From: Pedobacter cryoconitis
GTDB taxonomy: Bacteria > Bacteroidota > Bacteroidia > Sphingobacteriales > Sphingobacteriaceae
Reading direction: 5' to 3'
Assembly (NCBI GenBank): GCA_019352875.1
Contig: JAAAFW010000001.1
Coordinates: 1-64,000 of the forward strand
Length of the DNA stretch: 64,000 bases
A model generated the notes under the pieces. The model ran no database searches. It saw only the letters and a program-made list of their open reading frames with translations, and was not told where the DNA came from. Shown in pieces: positions 31,984 to 40,660 of the stretch; positions within the stretch are counted from its first letter, which is position 1; the number at the start of each line of letters is the position of its first letter. The translations under genes and the position numbers were made by a program.

Positions 31984-32382
31984 ATGAAACCAAATCGTAA
32001 CGTTATCCATCAAAAATATAATGGACACTGCGCGTACTGTGGAGTGTCCATTGATATCAAAGCAATGCAGGTTGATCATATTATTCCTCAAAGGAATTAT
32101 GAATGGCACTTGAGAAATGAACACCAGATACCTCCGTTCTTGTCTCATCTATCATTAAATGACATCAACCATATTGACAACCTAATGCCGGCATGCAGGA
32201 GTTGCAACGGATTCAAATCTACCTTCCACCTGGAACTGTTCAGGTCAGAAGTTCAAGAGCAGGTCAAACGACTCAGGCAGTATAAGCCAACATTTAACCT
32301 GGCAGAACGATACGGTCTGATAGAGTGTAAGGTAAAAGCTGTTGTATTTTATTTCGAAAGCCTTAATTGTCAAAATTCATAA
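31984..32382 (+). CDS. HNH endonuclease
   Basis: 132 residues. CAYCG, then MQVDHIIPQ, then NLMPACRSCNGFKS give the two CxxC zinc pairs and the DH..N..H catalytic layout of HNH enzymes. The C-terminal ~50 residues form an extra helical domain. It may be a homing-type or packaging nuclease; it ends the run of small rightward genes. Confidence 0.82.
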   Translation: MKPNRNVIHQKYNGHCAYCGVSIDIKAMQVDHIIPQRNYEWHLRNEHQIPPFLSHLSLNDINHIDNLMPACRSCNGFKSTFHLELFRSEVQEQVKRLRQYKPTFNLAERYGLIECKVKAVVFYFESLNCQNS

Positions 32383-32403
32383 AACAGTTTTGTATATGGT
32401 GAA

Positions 32404-32976
32404 CTAATTTATCTTTACTGGACCGTATTTTGCTGGGTTACCAGTCGGAATTATAGCAATATCTATCCTATATTTCTGACCTAACTCATTAAAATATAAT
32501 ATTTCGACAGTGAATAGAATATATGGTGATTTTACCTCCTGAGTATTTAATATGTATTGGATGGGCATGGGCTGACCTACGATGAACGTACTAAGTAGAT
32601 ACGTATCTGTTTCAGCTAACCTTTGGACGGAATCACTTTTCTTTATAATTTTGACTGTCGCGTTTCTTAGAGGTCTATTTATAGGCGTAATAGTTACGTA
32701 TTGTGTTTTTATATCGTGTACTATAACTACGTCTGGCATAATTTCCAATTCATATCTGTTTTGCTCGATTTGTGTAATCTTTACCTGTGATTGTAAAGTT
32801 TTGTATAGATAAATAGCGGTAATAGCCGTAACCAAAGCCATTGTCCATTCCGATACATTTCCCCAAACATTTGAATCAAATGGGGCATTCAAAATAATAA
32901 ATAGCAATACCACAAATAATAAAGAAGATAAAAAAATTAAATTCTTTTGGATAAATCTTACGAGCTCTGGTGGCAT
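32404..32976 (-). CDS. Membrane-anchored beta-rich protein (cargo)
   Basis: 190 residues. Two N-terminal hydrophobic stretches (about 12-30 and 45-60) precede a basic helix and a beta-rich domain (IVHDIKTQYVTITPINRPLRNATVKII). It resembles the protein at 28372 in layout and length, though sequence similarity by eye is weak. Leftward cargo gene, function unknown. Confidence 0.55.
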   Translation of the reverse strand: MPPELVRFIQKNLIFLSSLLFVVLLFIILNAPFDSNVWGNVSEWTMALVTAITAIYLYKTLQSQVKITQIEQNRYELEIMPDVVIVHDIKTQYVTITPINRPLRNATVKIIKKSDSVQRLAETDTYLLSTFIVGQPMPIQYILNTQEVKSPYILFTVEILYFNELGQKYRIDIAIIPTGNPAKYGPVKIN

Positions 32977-33043
32977 TAATGAGAGGTTATTGATAAGTAT
33001 AATAAATATAATTGTCGAAATATAAATATATCAATATTTTATT

Positions 33044-33715
33044 TCACTGACTATTGATCGGTTCTATCAGGCCGGCATGATTATTCACGACTTTATTTAC
33101 CTCCTGGCTAACCCTGAATTTGTTTATCTCATCGGCTGGATAACTATCGCAAAGGGATAGTATTTCAGGAATGGGCAGATCTTTACTTAGCCATAACCTT
33201 TCATCTGACTTGGATAATATTACCGGCATGCGCTCATGGATAGGCTTAACCATATCGTTTGCAGCAGTGGTAATAATTGTGAACGTCTCATATGGGGCAC
33301 CTGTAACCGGATCTTTCCATCTAGACCATAAGCCGGCGAAAGAGAATAGATCCCTGTCTGGGACTACAAAACGGTACGGCAGCTTTTCTTTACCTGCTTT
33401 CTCCCATTCGTAAAATCCATCAGCCATAACCAAGCATCGTTTGCTCTTCTGTACCAGTGGTCGGAAAGCAGTTTTCTCCAGTAAAGTTTCCGATCTGGCA
33501 TTGATCATACTGAACGCTATTTTCTTATCCTTTGCCCAGTAAGGTACCAGGCCGAAATGCATAGCCTGAATTACTTCCGGTTCATCTGCAGTGATGATAT
33601 AACCAGGTTGTGAAGGAGCAAGGTTGAATGATTCACCGATAATATTCTTTACAGTAAACGGGTATTCCTGTTTAATCTGGGTTACTGATTTGGAGTTTGA
33701 ATATCTGCCGCACAT
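33044..33715 (-). CDS. SRAP/YedK (HMCES-type) DNA-protein crosslinking protein
   Basis: 223 residues starting MCGRYS: after removal of Met, C2 is the catalytic residue. MINARSET, DGFYEWEK and PIHERMPVIL supply the conserved asparagine, glutamate and histidine. The family crosslinks to abasic sites in single-stranded DNA and shields them. Phage or cargo copies are known. It is followed by an unrelated small gene one base upstream in the same operon. Confidence 0.92.
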   Translation of the reverse strand: MCGRYSNSKSVTQIKQEYPFTVKNIIGESFNLAPSQPGYIITADEPEVIQAMHFGLVPYWAKDKKIAFSMINARSETLLEKTAFRPLVQKSKRCLVMADGFYEWEKAGKEKLPYRFVVPDRDLFSFAGLWSRWKDPVTGAPYETFTIITTAANDMVKPIHERMPVILSKSDERLWLSKDLPIPEILSLCDSYPADEINKFRVSQEVNKVVNNHAGLIEPINSQ

Positions 33716-33716
33716 A

Positions 33717-34094
33717 TTAGTCGAATTGATTGTAAAATGCTTTCACCTGTTCGGCTACATCGGGATCTTTAATGCTGTTGATATGTGATTCATAATTTGC
33801 TGGTTCCTTTTTGACTTTTTCAGGAACATCCGGCATACCAATTATATCCTTTACTTTCCTGACTATGGGATCGTCAGTGCCTGCACTTTCTAAATGCACC
33901 TGCAGGTTGTTATCCCATTCCTGAATTGCCTGTTCAATAGAATCTCCCGATCCATATATGCACGTTTGATTATCTATTCCCAGCACGCACGAGTATTGAT
34001 CACCATTTTTAAATACAATGGGTTGTAGCAGCTTAGCTGCACCCTCATATTCGATATCAACTATCTGAGCCTTATCCAGATTAACCTTTTTCAT
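33717..34094 (-). CDS. Hypothetical protein upstream of the SRAP gene
   Basis: 125 residues. A beta-rich N-terminal part (QPIVFKNGDQYSCVLGIDNQTCIYGSGDSIEQAIQEWDNNL) recalls HicB-like folds, followed by an acidic helical tail. One base separates it from the SRAP gene, so the two are co-expressed. Confidence 0.55.
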   Translation of the reverse strand: MKKVNLDKAQIVDIEYEGAAKLLQPIVFKNGDQYSCVLGIDNQTCIYGSGDSIEQAIQEWDNNLQVHLESAGTDDPIVRKVKDIIGMPDVPEKVKKEPANYESHINSIKDPDVAEQVKAFYNQFD

Positions 34095-34157
34095 ATTAAA
34101 AGTAAAAACACTTGAATGTGATGCTTGTTACAAATAGCAAACCAAAAATTTAGAATT

Positions 34158-34340
34158 ATGAGCGACGATAAAAACATTAGAGACGGACGTGACAGCAGTA
34201 AAGTAAATTCAAATGAGAGCTATGAGCTTTCTTATTTGGAGGAAAAGTTAAATGTGAGCCGTGAACAGATCCGCGAAGCAATAGCAGCAGTTGGTAATTC
34301 ACGCGACAAAGTTGAAGAATACCTGAAGAAAAACAAATAA
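34158..34340 (+). CDS. DUF3606 protein
   Basis: 60 residues from the ATG at 34158. YELSYLEEKLNVSREQIREAIAAVGNSRDKVEEYLKK is the DUF3606 signature, a small three-helix domain of unknown function. It is closed by a strong terminator shared with the convergent paralogue at 34373. Confidence 0.75.
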   Translation: MSDDKNIRDGRDSSKVNSNESYELSYLEEKLNVSREQIREAIAAVGNSRDKVEEYLKKNK

Positions 34341-34343
34341 TTG

Positions 34344-34369
34344 AAAGCCTCCAAATTGGAGGCTTTTTT
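34344..34369. terminator. Terminator between convergent DUF3606 genes
   Basis: AAAGCCTCCA (34344-34353) pairs with TGGAGGCTTT (34357-34366) around AAT, followed by T. The stem has A before and T after it, so it can act in both directions. Confidence 0.8.
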
Positions 34370-34372
34370 ATT

Positions 34373-34549
34373 CTAGAATGTTTCAGTTAGACTGGTATCT
34401 CTAAATTGTTCTAAATACTCTTTGAGTATGCGTGTAGAGGTACCAACAATTTCCATAGCATACAGTAACTGTTCCCTTGTAACATGTAGTTCACGCTGAA
34501 TTTCTACAAGCTGGTTGATATCTTTTGGATTGACAGATTCTACGGACAT
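34373..34549 (-). CDS. Divergent DUF3606-like paralogue
   Basis: 58 residues from the ATG at 34549. NQLVEIQRELHVTREQLLYAMEIVGTSTRILKEYLEQ parallels the DUF3606 helices of the gene at 34158. The in-frame ATG 26 codons upstream would add an unrelated cysteine-rich stretch, so I prefer the shorter form. Confidence 0.6.
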   Translation of the reverse strand: MSVESVNPKDINQLVEIQRELHVTREQLLYAMEIVGTSTRILKEYLEQFRDTSLTETF

Positions 34550-34695
34550 TTTACATATTTTGCGTTGACTGATAATACAGATGAACGCTGGCGGATTACA
34601 TGTGAACTTTTTTAGAGTTATGCGCAAATTCCGATTTTGTAAAACCCGTGTAAATAAGTATAACTACTTGTTTATTAAGGTGAAAATACTATCTT

Positions 34696-35058
34696 TTATT
34701 GAGATTTATTCATAGTTGAAATAATGAGTTCACATAGTTCATTAATGTCAAAGGGTTTGATTAGGAAGTTGTCTGCACCATTTTCTTTTGATATTTCCGA
34801 AATGTTGGGGTTAGTTGAAGTTAATATAAGAGGAATTGAACGTAATTCTGGATCAAACTTCAATTCTTTGCAAATCGAACTTCCCTCATTGTTTATTCCA
34901 TTATGCATCAAAATTAAATCTGGCATAACTTCATTTACCTCGTTCTTATCAAAAGGCTTTTTTGCAACATACATTTCGTAGCCTTCCGATTCCAGTATTA
35001 GTGTTATTACATCTATGACGGCAGGATCTTTATCAATTAGGAGTATCTTTTTATTCAT
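34696..35058 (-). CDS. Receiver-domain protein without the phospho-aspartate
   Basis: 120 residues, a stand-alone CheY-like receiver. The acidic pair (D9, D11 in LLIDKDP), the threonine/serine (LILTSTN) and the lysine (FLIKPF) are kept. The phosphorylation position, normally LLD, reads LILMHN with H52. It therefore cannot be phosphorylated in the usual way and may act as a constitutive or partner-binding pseudo-receiver. No kinase gene is nearby. Confidence 0.82.
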   Translation of the reverse strand: MNKKILLIDKDPAVIDVITLILESEGYEMYVAKKPFDKNEVNEVMPDLILMHNGINNEGSSICKELKFDPELRSIPLILTSTNPNISEISKENGADNFLIKPFDINELCELIISTMNKSQ

Positions 35059-35180
35059 TTTGGAGCGTGCTTATAGTAGTCTTTCGGCAAAAATATAAAA
35101 ATTGAAAATACGTATTTTTAGTATAAATACGCATTTTGACTATACTGAAAACCTTTTAGTATAATTAACATTAGTAGATT

Positions 35181-35369
35181 ATGATAAAGGAAATTAAAAA
35201 GGGAGACAGGCTCATATGCATAAAATACTTAAGCCTGAGACATTTGTATGTGGATTTTATAGAAGGCGAAGTTTACAACGCCTCCAAGAACCACACAATT
35301 AAAAATAAACTAGGTATTGCCGGCTGGGACATTGATGTAGTAAACGAACATTTTAGACTTGCAGATTAG
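35181..35369 (+). CDS. Small SH3-like hypothetical protein
   Basis: 62 residues. KKGDRLICIK, FIEGEVYNASKN and VNEHFRLAD form a short beta-barrel pattern common in small phage and plasmid proteins. No function assigned. Convergent with 35376. Confidence 0.55.
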   Translation: MIKEIKKGDRLICIKYLSLRHLYVDFIEGEVYNASKNHTIKNKLGIAGWDIDVVNEHFRLAD

Positions 35370-35375
35370 CTTTGT

Positions 35376-35957
35376 TTATTCTGATTCTTTAACCGGTCTG
35401 AATTTTCTTAGCTTGTTCAATAGTATCTCCTTCTGCTCAGGGGTAAAGTAGTTATCGTGTTGTGGTCGAAAATCCCAATCTCCTTGGTAAATAATAAATG
35501 ATCCGTAATAATACTTATCAATATAAAGTACCCATGATCCACATTGACCTTCCACATAAGAGATGCTGAATGTGCTTGATTTACCTTTATATTTTGCTTT
35601 AAAAACTATTTCATCTTTTCTTTTAGTGATCTGTTCCTCCTTTTTAGTTTTCTTCCTCGGAACCATTTCAAAAGCAATGTTCACCCGATCTATGAAATCC
35701 TTGAAATCTTTTTCCTCGTTCTGCAATTTCTCAATTCGCTTCTGAATGGCGTAAGCTGGATAATAGAAATTTACATTTGGAACGTCGCTTACTCCCGCCT
35801 TGGTATAGATAACCTGCTCATTTGAATCCAGGAACTCTCTTGGAGTATACCATTTCTGGCTAGCCTGTGAGAATATAACGAAGCCACCTTCAAAAGCTTT
35901 AGTAGCGATCTCACGACGTTTGTCATATTCTGATATGTTTTTATTAGTAACAGCCAT
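35376..35957 (-). CDS. Hypothetical cargo protein
   Basis: 193 residues: an N-terminal domain with WYTPREFLDSNEQVIY, a charged coiled coil (EKLQNEEKDFKDFIDRVNIAFEMVPRKKTKKEEQITKRKDE; described only by position ~95-135), and a beta-rich end. No family recognised. It is the last leftward gene before the head operon. Confidence 0.55.
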   Translation of the reverse strand: MAVTNKNISEYDKRREIATKAFEGGFVIFSQASQKWYTPREFLDSNEQVIYTKAGVSDVPNVNFYYPAYAIQKRIEKLQNEEKDFKDFIDRVNIAFEMVPRKKTKKEEQITKRKDEIVFKAKYKGKSSTFSISYVEGQCGSWVLYIDKYYYGSFIIYQGDWDFRPQHDNYFTPEQKEILLNKLRKFRPVKESE

Positions 35958-36030
35958 GCTGCAAACCTATGAAAAACTAAAAATATTAGCAAAATATATT
36001 TTTCAACTTACTATTTTTCCGATCATTTAG

Positions 36031-36058
36031 ATAACAATAGTGATTTATTGTATTTAGC
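36031..36058 (+). promoter_or_regulatory. Recurrent palindromic promoter element, copy 6
   Basis: ATAAC-AATA-GTGAT (36031-36044), six bases, TATTTAGC. It precedes the capsid operon by ~120 bases of untranslated leader. The -7-like part is the weakest of the six. Confidence 0.45.
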
Positions 36059-36175
36059 ATTACTATATGAATGCAGTAAGCCGGTTAAGTTTATCAGGCC
36101 ATACTGTAGGGGTATTTTTGGGTATTAAATCGCAAATAGCAACCCAATGCAGGGGTGTTAAGCAAAATATTCCAA

Positions 36176-36844
36176 ATGAAACAAAAACTTATTTTGATGC
36201 TAAAGACCTTATTTGCAAGTAAGGGTTTTAGTCAAAAAGCATTAGAGGGTCTGGCAGATGTAATTGCACCGAACCTCACTGAAGAATCAACTACTGAGGA
36301 ATTAACAGCAGCAATCGAAGGTCTAAAACCAATGACTGATATCATGCAGTCAGAGATAAATCGCCAGGTGAATGATGCTAAAAAACCTAAGCCAGTTGAA
36401 GAGCCAGCAAAACCAGCAGATGAACCTGCAAAACCTGTCAACAATGATGATATGCCAGAGTGGGCCAAAACGCTTACTACCGCTGTTCAGACTTTAGGTC
36501 AGGGTTTACAAGCGATCCAGTTGGAAAAAGTTGGTAATACCCGTAGGGATCAATACGCAAAAACATTAGAAGGTACTTCTGAGGCATACAAATCTAAAGC
36601 ATTGAAAGATTTCGATCGGTTAACATTCAAGGATGATGAAGATTTCACTGGATGGTTAACTGATACAACCGAAGACGTGAAAGGCTTTATCCAGGAAGAA
36701 TCAAATTCAGGTTTAGGCGGAGACAGACCGAACGGAGGAGCCGGTAAACAGGCTAACGGTGAGAAAGAGGTATCACCTGCAATGAAAGAATTAATCGCAG
36801 AACGCACAGCACAGGCTGCTGCTAAAACTGCACAAAACGCGTAA
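36176..36844 (+). CDS. Scaffold-like head protein
   Basis: 222 residues from the ATG at 36176 (a GTG at 36155 is in frame). Helical and acidic, with a proline/lysine-rich linker (KKPKPVEEPAKPADEPAKP, residues ~62-80), a central DMPEWAKTLTTAVQTLGQGL and a C-terminal helix. Size, composition and position just before the decoration and capsid genes fit a scaffolding protein. Confidence 0.65.
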   Translation: MKQKLILMLKTLFASKGFSQKALEGLADVIAPNLTEESTTEELTAAIEGLKPMTDIMQSEINRQVNDAKKPKPVEEPAKPADEPAKPVNNDDMPEWAKTLTTAVQTLGQGLQAIQLEKVGNTRRDQYAKTLEGTSEAYKSKALKDFDRLTFKDDEDFTGWLTDTTEDVKGFIQEESNSGLGGDRPNGGAGKQANGEKEVSPAMKELIAERTAQAAAKTAQNA

Positions 36845-36846
36845 GA

Positions 36847-37218
36847 ATGAAAGGTATTGTAAGAGAGGGTACGCAAGGGTTCCAAAAGGTAGTTTATGAA
36901 AACGTACTAGATACGTTGCCAGGGGGCTTGCTAATGGACTTTACAGCGTACGCTGCCGGAGTTAATGGCTATATGCCAGAGGGAACTTGCTTAGGTAGAA
37001 TGACCGCAACAGGTTTAGGTCGAGTGGTATTAGATCCGGCAGCTCCGATTGCAGGAGTTCAAATTCTAGGTACGTCTTTAAGGGATGTATTTATTGAGGA
37101 CAATGCAGTGGCTGGAGTGGTGCTATCCGGAACCGCTAGACTAAAAGCTTTGCCGGCAAATGAGAAATCAAAAGCTGCTGCATTAGCTACTGCGCTGCCG
37201 AGAATCAGCTTCGTTTAA
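36847..37218 (+). CDS. Head decoration-like protein
   Basis: 123 residues, glycine/alanine-rich beta protein: FTAYAAGVNGYMPEGTCLGRM, APIAGVQILGTSLRDVFIEDNAVAGVVLSGTARL. This matches the layout of small capsid-stabilising proteins of the lambda gpD type encoded just before the capsid gene. Confidence 0.65.
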   Translation: MKGIVREGTQGFQKVVYENVLDTLPGGLLMDFTAYAAGVNGYMPEGTCLGRMTATGLGRVVLDPAAPIAGVQILGTSLRDVFIEDNAVAGVVLSGTARLKALPANEKSKAAALATALPRISFV

Positions 37219-37254
37219 TTAACAGAATTAGTAACGCATTTACATAAATAAGAA

Positions 37255-38352
37255 ATGGTAAACGTACAAGAATTATTACCAGCTTTTAGACAGGCAGATG
37301 CACAAGCGTTTATTGAAACATATCCGTTTGATGTATTGCCTTACCAAACCGTATATCCACTGATGTATCAGCCGGATTTAAAATGGTCTGGTATTGAAGC
37401 TGAGTTTGGCGCAAAGGTTATGGCGGACGTAGTTGCGTTCAACAGCCGTGCACCCAGAAAAGGGCGCTCATTGCCTACAAAAATCTCAGGCGATATGCCT
37501 AAGATTGAAATTGCTAGGGATAAGGTAGAAACCGATTTTAACACTTTAAGGGCATTAGAAAATGCTGTAAGATTGTTACCTGAGGGGCCGACTCGTAAAC
37601 AAGCCATGCGAAGGGTCCTGGATTGGCATTATGAAGATCAAGGTTTTACTGTTGATGGTGTAAATGCTCGTTTAGAATGGATCGCAAAGCAGATCACTTC
37701 AAAAGGAAAATACTCGCTTACGTTGGTTAACAATGAAGCTGGGGTACAGACAAAAATTGATGTTGATTTCGGTATTCCTACTGGACAGATCGTTAACGCG
37801 ACTAAATCATGGAGCGATCCAACGTCTGATCCGATTACAGACATCAGAAACCGAAAAGCTGCTGCTAAAGCCAAAAACCGTAAGCTGAACTATATGACAA
37901 TGGAGGAGGATAATTTTGACATTTTCGCAAGTAATCCCATCGTTCAGAAGTTTTGCGCAACGTATTTCGCGAATGCATTGAGTGTTCAACAAATACCTGA
38001 TTTGCCAACAGTAAACGCTTCATTAACACGTCAAGGCTTACCAATCATCAAAATATGGGAGTCCACAATGATTGCCGAAGGTAAAGATGGTAGCCAGAAC
38101 GGTACAACCGGATGGGAAGAAGGAAACGTAACATTCCATGAGACATCAGAACTGGGTAACACTCAGTATACATTGTCTGCTGATGAATATGTTCAAGCTG
38201 GTGTGGCTCAAAAAACCAAATCAGGTATCATATTAATCAAAACTTGGGGTGAAGAAGATCCGATCACTGTCATCACTAAAGCTGTGGCTTACGCTACACC
38301 TGTGTTGAACAACTCGAAATTCGTTCACATATTGAAAACTAAGCTGGCATAA
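37255..38352 (+). CDS. Major capsid protein (lambda gpE type)
   Basis: 365 residues. The gpE-like pattern is clear in the C-terminal half: LPIIKIWESTMIA, GWEEGNVTFHE, TKSGIILIKTWGEEDPI and AYATPVLNNSKFVHILK. An HK97-type fold is expected. It overlaps the next gene by one base and follows the decoration-like gene after 36 bases. Confidence 0.87.
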   Translation: MVNVQELLPAFRQADAQAFIETYPFDVLPYQTVYPLMYQPDLKWSGIEAEFGAKVMADVVAFNSRAPRKGRSLPTKISGDMPKIEIARDKVETDFNTLRALENAVRLLPEGPTRKQAMRRVLDWHYEDQGFTVDGVNARLEWIAKQITSKGKYSLTLVNNEAGVQTKIDVDFGIPTGQIVNATKSWSDPTSDPITDIRNRKAAAKAKNRKLNYMTMEEDNFDIFASNPIVQKFCATYFANALSVQQIPDLPTVNASLTRQGLPIIKIWESTMIAEGKDGSQNGTTGWEEGNVTFHETSELGNTQYTLSADEYVQAGVAQKTKSGIILIKTWGEEDPITVITKAVAYATPVLNNSKFVHILKTKLA

Positions 38353-38669
38353 TGACTATAAAAGAAGCCCTTACAAGCACCATTAATTTTTCTATACCGG
38401 TAGTCCGGGTGGAAAAGGCATTGATTGATGCTGGGTTAGATGGTTCTGCCATCTATGCCAAAACAGACGAGAAAGATATTGATCTGTGCTTTGCCGGGCT
38501 TCTTTTAACCTTGATCACCAGTGCGGATGTCACTGAAGATGATGTAAGCGTAAAGCTTCCAGCACGTGATCAGCTGCTGAAAATATATTCTGCTATCTAC
38601 AAGAAATGGGGAATGAAAGATCCTTTATCTGTAGCTGGCCCCACTGTTAAACAACGCTTGTTTTGGTAG
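38352..38669 (+). CDS. Head-tail connector-like protein
   Basis: 105 residues, helical: VVRVEKALIDAGLDGSAIYAKTDEKDIDLCFAGLLLTLI and a C-terminal IYSAIYKKWG. It resembles DUF6706-type proteins encoded after the capsid gene in Bacteroidota phages. Probably an adaptor that binds the portal. Confidence 0.6.
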   Translation: MTIKEALTSTINFSIPVVRVEKALIDAGLDGSAIYAKTDEKDIDLCFAGLLLTLITSADVTEDDVSVKLPARDQLLKIYSAIYKKWGMKDPLSVAGPTVKQRLFW

Positions 38670-38971
38670 ACTTCAGACCACATATAATGACTTGGACAAC
38701 TCCAGACGGCGAACCGACTGATGGACCTGATGGATTTCCAATACCAGGTACTCCGGGTGAAGTCAAAGAGATTCCATGTCACTGGCATTTAGGAGGTAAC
38801 AAGGAATACCGGAATGAGGATAACAATATTACCCGTCAAAAAGGTAGAATCCGTATTGATGTGGGTGTTGAAATGCCGGAGGTGGGACAGGAAGTTGTAG
38901 TTGTAGGGCATTTCAAAGGTGAAGTGAAGGATATATACCGTGGACAATTAAGCTGGAGAATCGATGTTTGA
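38663..38971 (+). CDS. Head-closure-like protein
   Basis: 102 residues, beta-rich (GRIRIDVGVEMPEVGQEVVVVGHFKGEVKDIYRGQLSWRIDV). Size and position match the stopper or head-closure proteins. Overlaps both neighbours by a few bases. Confidence 0.55.
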   Translation: MVDFRPHIMTWTTPDGEPTDGPDGFPIPGTPGEVKEIPCHWHLGGNKEYRNEDNNITRQKGRIRIDVGVEMPEVGQEVVVVGHFKGEVKDIYRGQLSWRIDV

Positions 38972-39410
38972 AATAATTCAAGAGTTTAACCTGCAGGAAC
39001 TGGAAGATATGATCAACGGCGATATAGATCAGTGGTTTGATGAACTGGTTGAAACTTTCCGGGTAAAGGGTAGAGATTTCACCGAGCGTGCAAGAAGTAA
39101 AACAGAGGCCGGGATGAAAGTGTACAAAAACATCACCTGGAACCTGGTATCATCGATTGGCTACTGCCTATTATTTCAAGGTAGAATAATTGAAAGTTAT
39201 TTCCCTGCATTAAAAGGTGGTACATCCGGTGAAACTAAAGGTCGGGAACTTGCTGAAAGGGTAGGTCTTTATGAAGGTGATAACGATGGGGTTATTTTGG
39301 TTCTTGTTGCTGGTGAGAAGTACGCAAGGTTCCTACAGTCAAAAGATTGGGATGTTATTGACAATTCAATCCTTGTATTTGAAAATGAATTAGCATCAAT
39401 GTACTCATGA
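38964..39410 (+). CDS. HK97 gp10-like tail component
   Basis: 148 residues. A helical start (FTERARSKTEAGMKVYKNITWNLVSSIGYCL), then VLVAGEKYARFLQSKDWDVIDNSI, the core of HK97 gp10-like proteins. Likely a head-tail joining protein. Overlaps the next gene by four bases. Confidence 0.65.
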   Translation: MFEIIQEFNLQELEDMINGDIDQWFDELVETFRVKGRDFTERARSKTEAGMKVYKNITWNLVSSIGYCLLFQGRIIESYFPALKGGTSGETKGRELAERVGLYEGDNDGVILVLVAGEKYARFLQSKDWDVIDNSILVFENELASMYS

Positions 39411-39829
39411 AAGACGCAATAGATCTGGTAAACGATGTTAGGGCATTAATCAATATCCCAATGATCACCAGCCAGATAACCGGTAAAGTTTGGGCAGACG
39501 AAAGGTGGGATGACACTTCGAAAACTGATGTCGTTGTCAGCAGTACTGGAATTGTGAATACGGTTATCCAGGTGGGGTATGCAAACGTGAATATTTATAC
39601 TCCATCTGAAAAATTAGCATATGGAGGTAAAGATAAGCTGTATCCACCAAGGCAGGAATTAAAACGGATCTCTAATCTGATAACCCCATTAATAGAAAGC
39701 AGAGTTACTTCCACATTTAAAACATCAGTGGATGAGGCAGGATTGATCATGAGAGATACAGACGGCAGCTGGTTTATGAATATCAGGGTAAGGTATCAAT
39801 CACTACAATCAAATTATAAAAATATTTAA
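39407..39829 (+). CDS. Tail terminator/completion-like protein
   Basis: 140 residues. DLVNDVRALINIPMITSQITGKVW and LKRISNLITPLIESRVTSTFKTSVDEAGLIMRD fit the alpha/beta layout of tail completion proteins. The call rests on length and position before the tail tube gene. Confidence 0.55.
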   Translation: MKDAIDLVNDVRALINIPMITSQITGKVWADERWDDTSKTDVVVSSTGIVNTVIQVGYANVNIYTPSEKLAYGGKDKLYPPRQELKRISNLITPLIESRVTSTFKTSVDEAGLIMRDTDGSWFMNIRVRYQSLQSNYKNI

Positions 39830-39860
39830 CCGCTCCAAAGGGGCAAAACCAATTAAAATT

Positions 39861-40427
39861 ATGGCAACAGAAAAATGGACCGTGAGCGGGATTGACAAGC
39901 TAAGAATTGGCCCGGGCGTGACTACAGGAACATTACCTACCGTCGGTATGATTGATGTTTCTGATATCATCACACCAAACAGCGTTATCTACACCAAGAA
40001 CGTAGATAATATCGAAAGAATTATCCCTGATGGCAGGAGCGTTGCATACGTGACCTTCTTAACACCAGGTGATCCAAACACCATTGTGATCGGTTTGCTT
40101 GACCAGAATCCGGAAATTGAAGGGTTAGTTGGTAATATCATTTATGATGCAGCTACCTCCACCGTTACAGAGCTGGCTCAGCGTAAACTAGCAAATATCT
40201 GCGTTGAGATTACAACTCACGTTCAGAATGGCAAAAAGTGTATTATCATCATCCCGAATATCGATGCGACTTTGGGAACTGCAGATCCATTAACATTCAA
40301 TAACGTTGAGAAGTTTGTGATTAACGGTGAGCTAAAGCCATTCTTGACCACTGGTGGTGAGGAAGCGATCAGGATTAAAAAGTTCGTTAATCCGGACGGA
40401 ACGCCGATTGATTCTACTGCTCCATAA
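39861..40427 (+). CDS. Major tail (tube) protein
   Basis: 188 residues, beta-rich: GTLPTVGMIDVSDIITPNSV, VAYVTFLTPGDPNTIVIGLLDQNPEIEGLVG, EKFVINGELKPFLTTGGEEAIRIKKF. Expected size and place for a tube protein, directly before the chaperone pair and tape measure. Confidence 0.7.
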   Translation: MATEKWTVSGIDKLRIGPGVTTGTLPTVGMIDVSDIITPNSVIYTKNVDNIERIIPDGRSVAYVTFLTPGDPNTIVIGLLDQNPEIEGLVGNIIYDAATSTVTELAQRKLANICVEITTHVQNGKKCIIIIPNIDATLGTADPLTFNNVEKFVINGELKPFLTTGGEEAIRIKKFVNPDGTPIDSTAP

Positions 40428-40612
40428 TGAAAAAAGCGAAGGTATTAACTGCCTTTTTAATCTCACACAGCAATACAAAATATGCGAAGGGTGATGATGT
40501 AGAAGTGAGCAACGAGGTTGCGCAAAGGCATGGCGAAAATGGAACAGGGTTTTTAAAGATTATTGGAGATGTGGAGGAGTCGGTTAAAGCTCCGAAGGCA
40601 ATCAAGAAATAA
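40427..40612 (+). CDS. Small hypothetical tail-region protein
   Basis: 61 residues: VLTAFLISHSNTKYAKGDDVEVSNEVAQRHGENGTGFLKIIGD then a lysine-rich end. It begins on the last base of the tail-tube stop codon. Similar short proteins lie between connector and tube genes in many phages; function unknown. Confidence 0.55.
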   Translation: MKKAKVLTAFLISHSNTKYAKGDDVEVSNEVAQRHGENGTGFLKIIGDVEESVKAPKAIKK

Positions 40613-40615
40613 AAT

Positions 40616-40645
40616 AAAGGCCACTTGCAAATGTAGGTGGCCTTT
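40616..40645 (+). terminator. Hairpin between tail tube and chaperone genes
   Basis: AAAGGCCAC (40616-40624) pairs with GTGGCCTTT (40637-40645), loop of 12. Only a short T run follows, so it probably lowers but does not stop transcription into the tail assembly genes, which suits the high need for tube protein. Confidence 0.6.
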
Positions 40646-40660
40646 CTCATACAGAACAAT

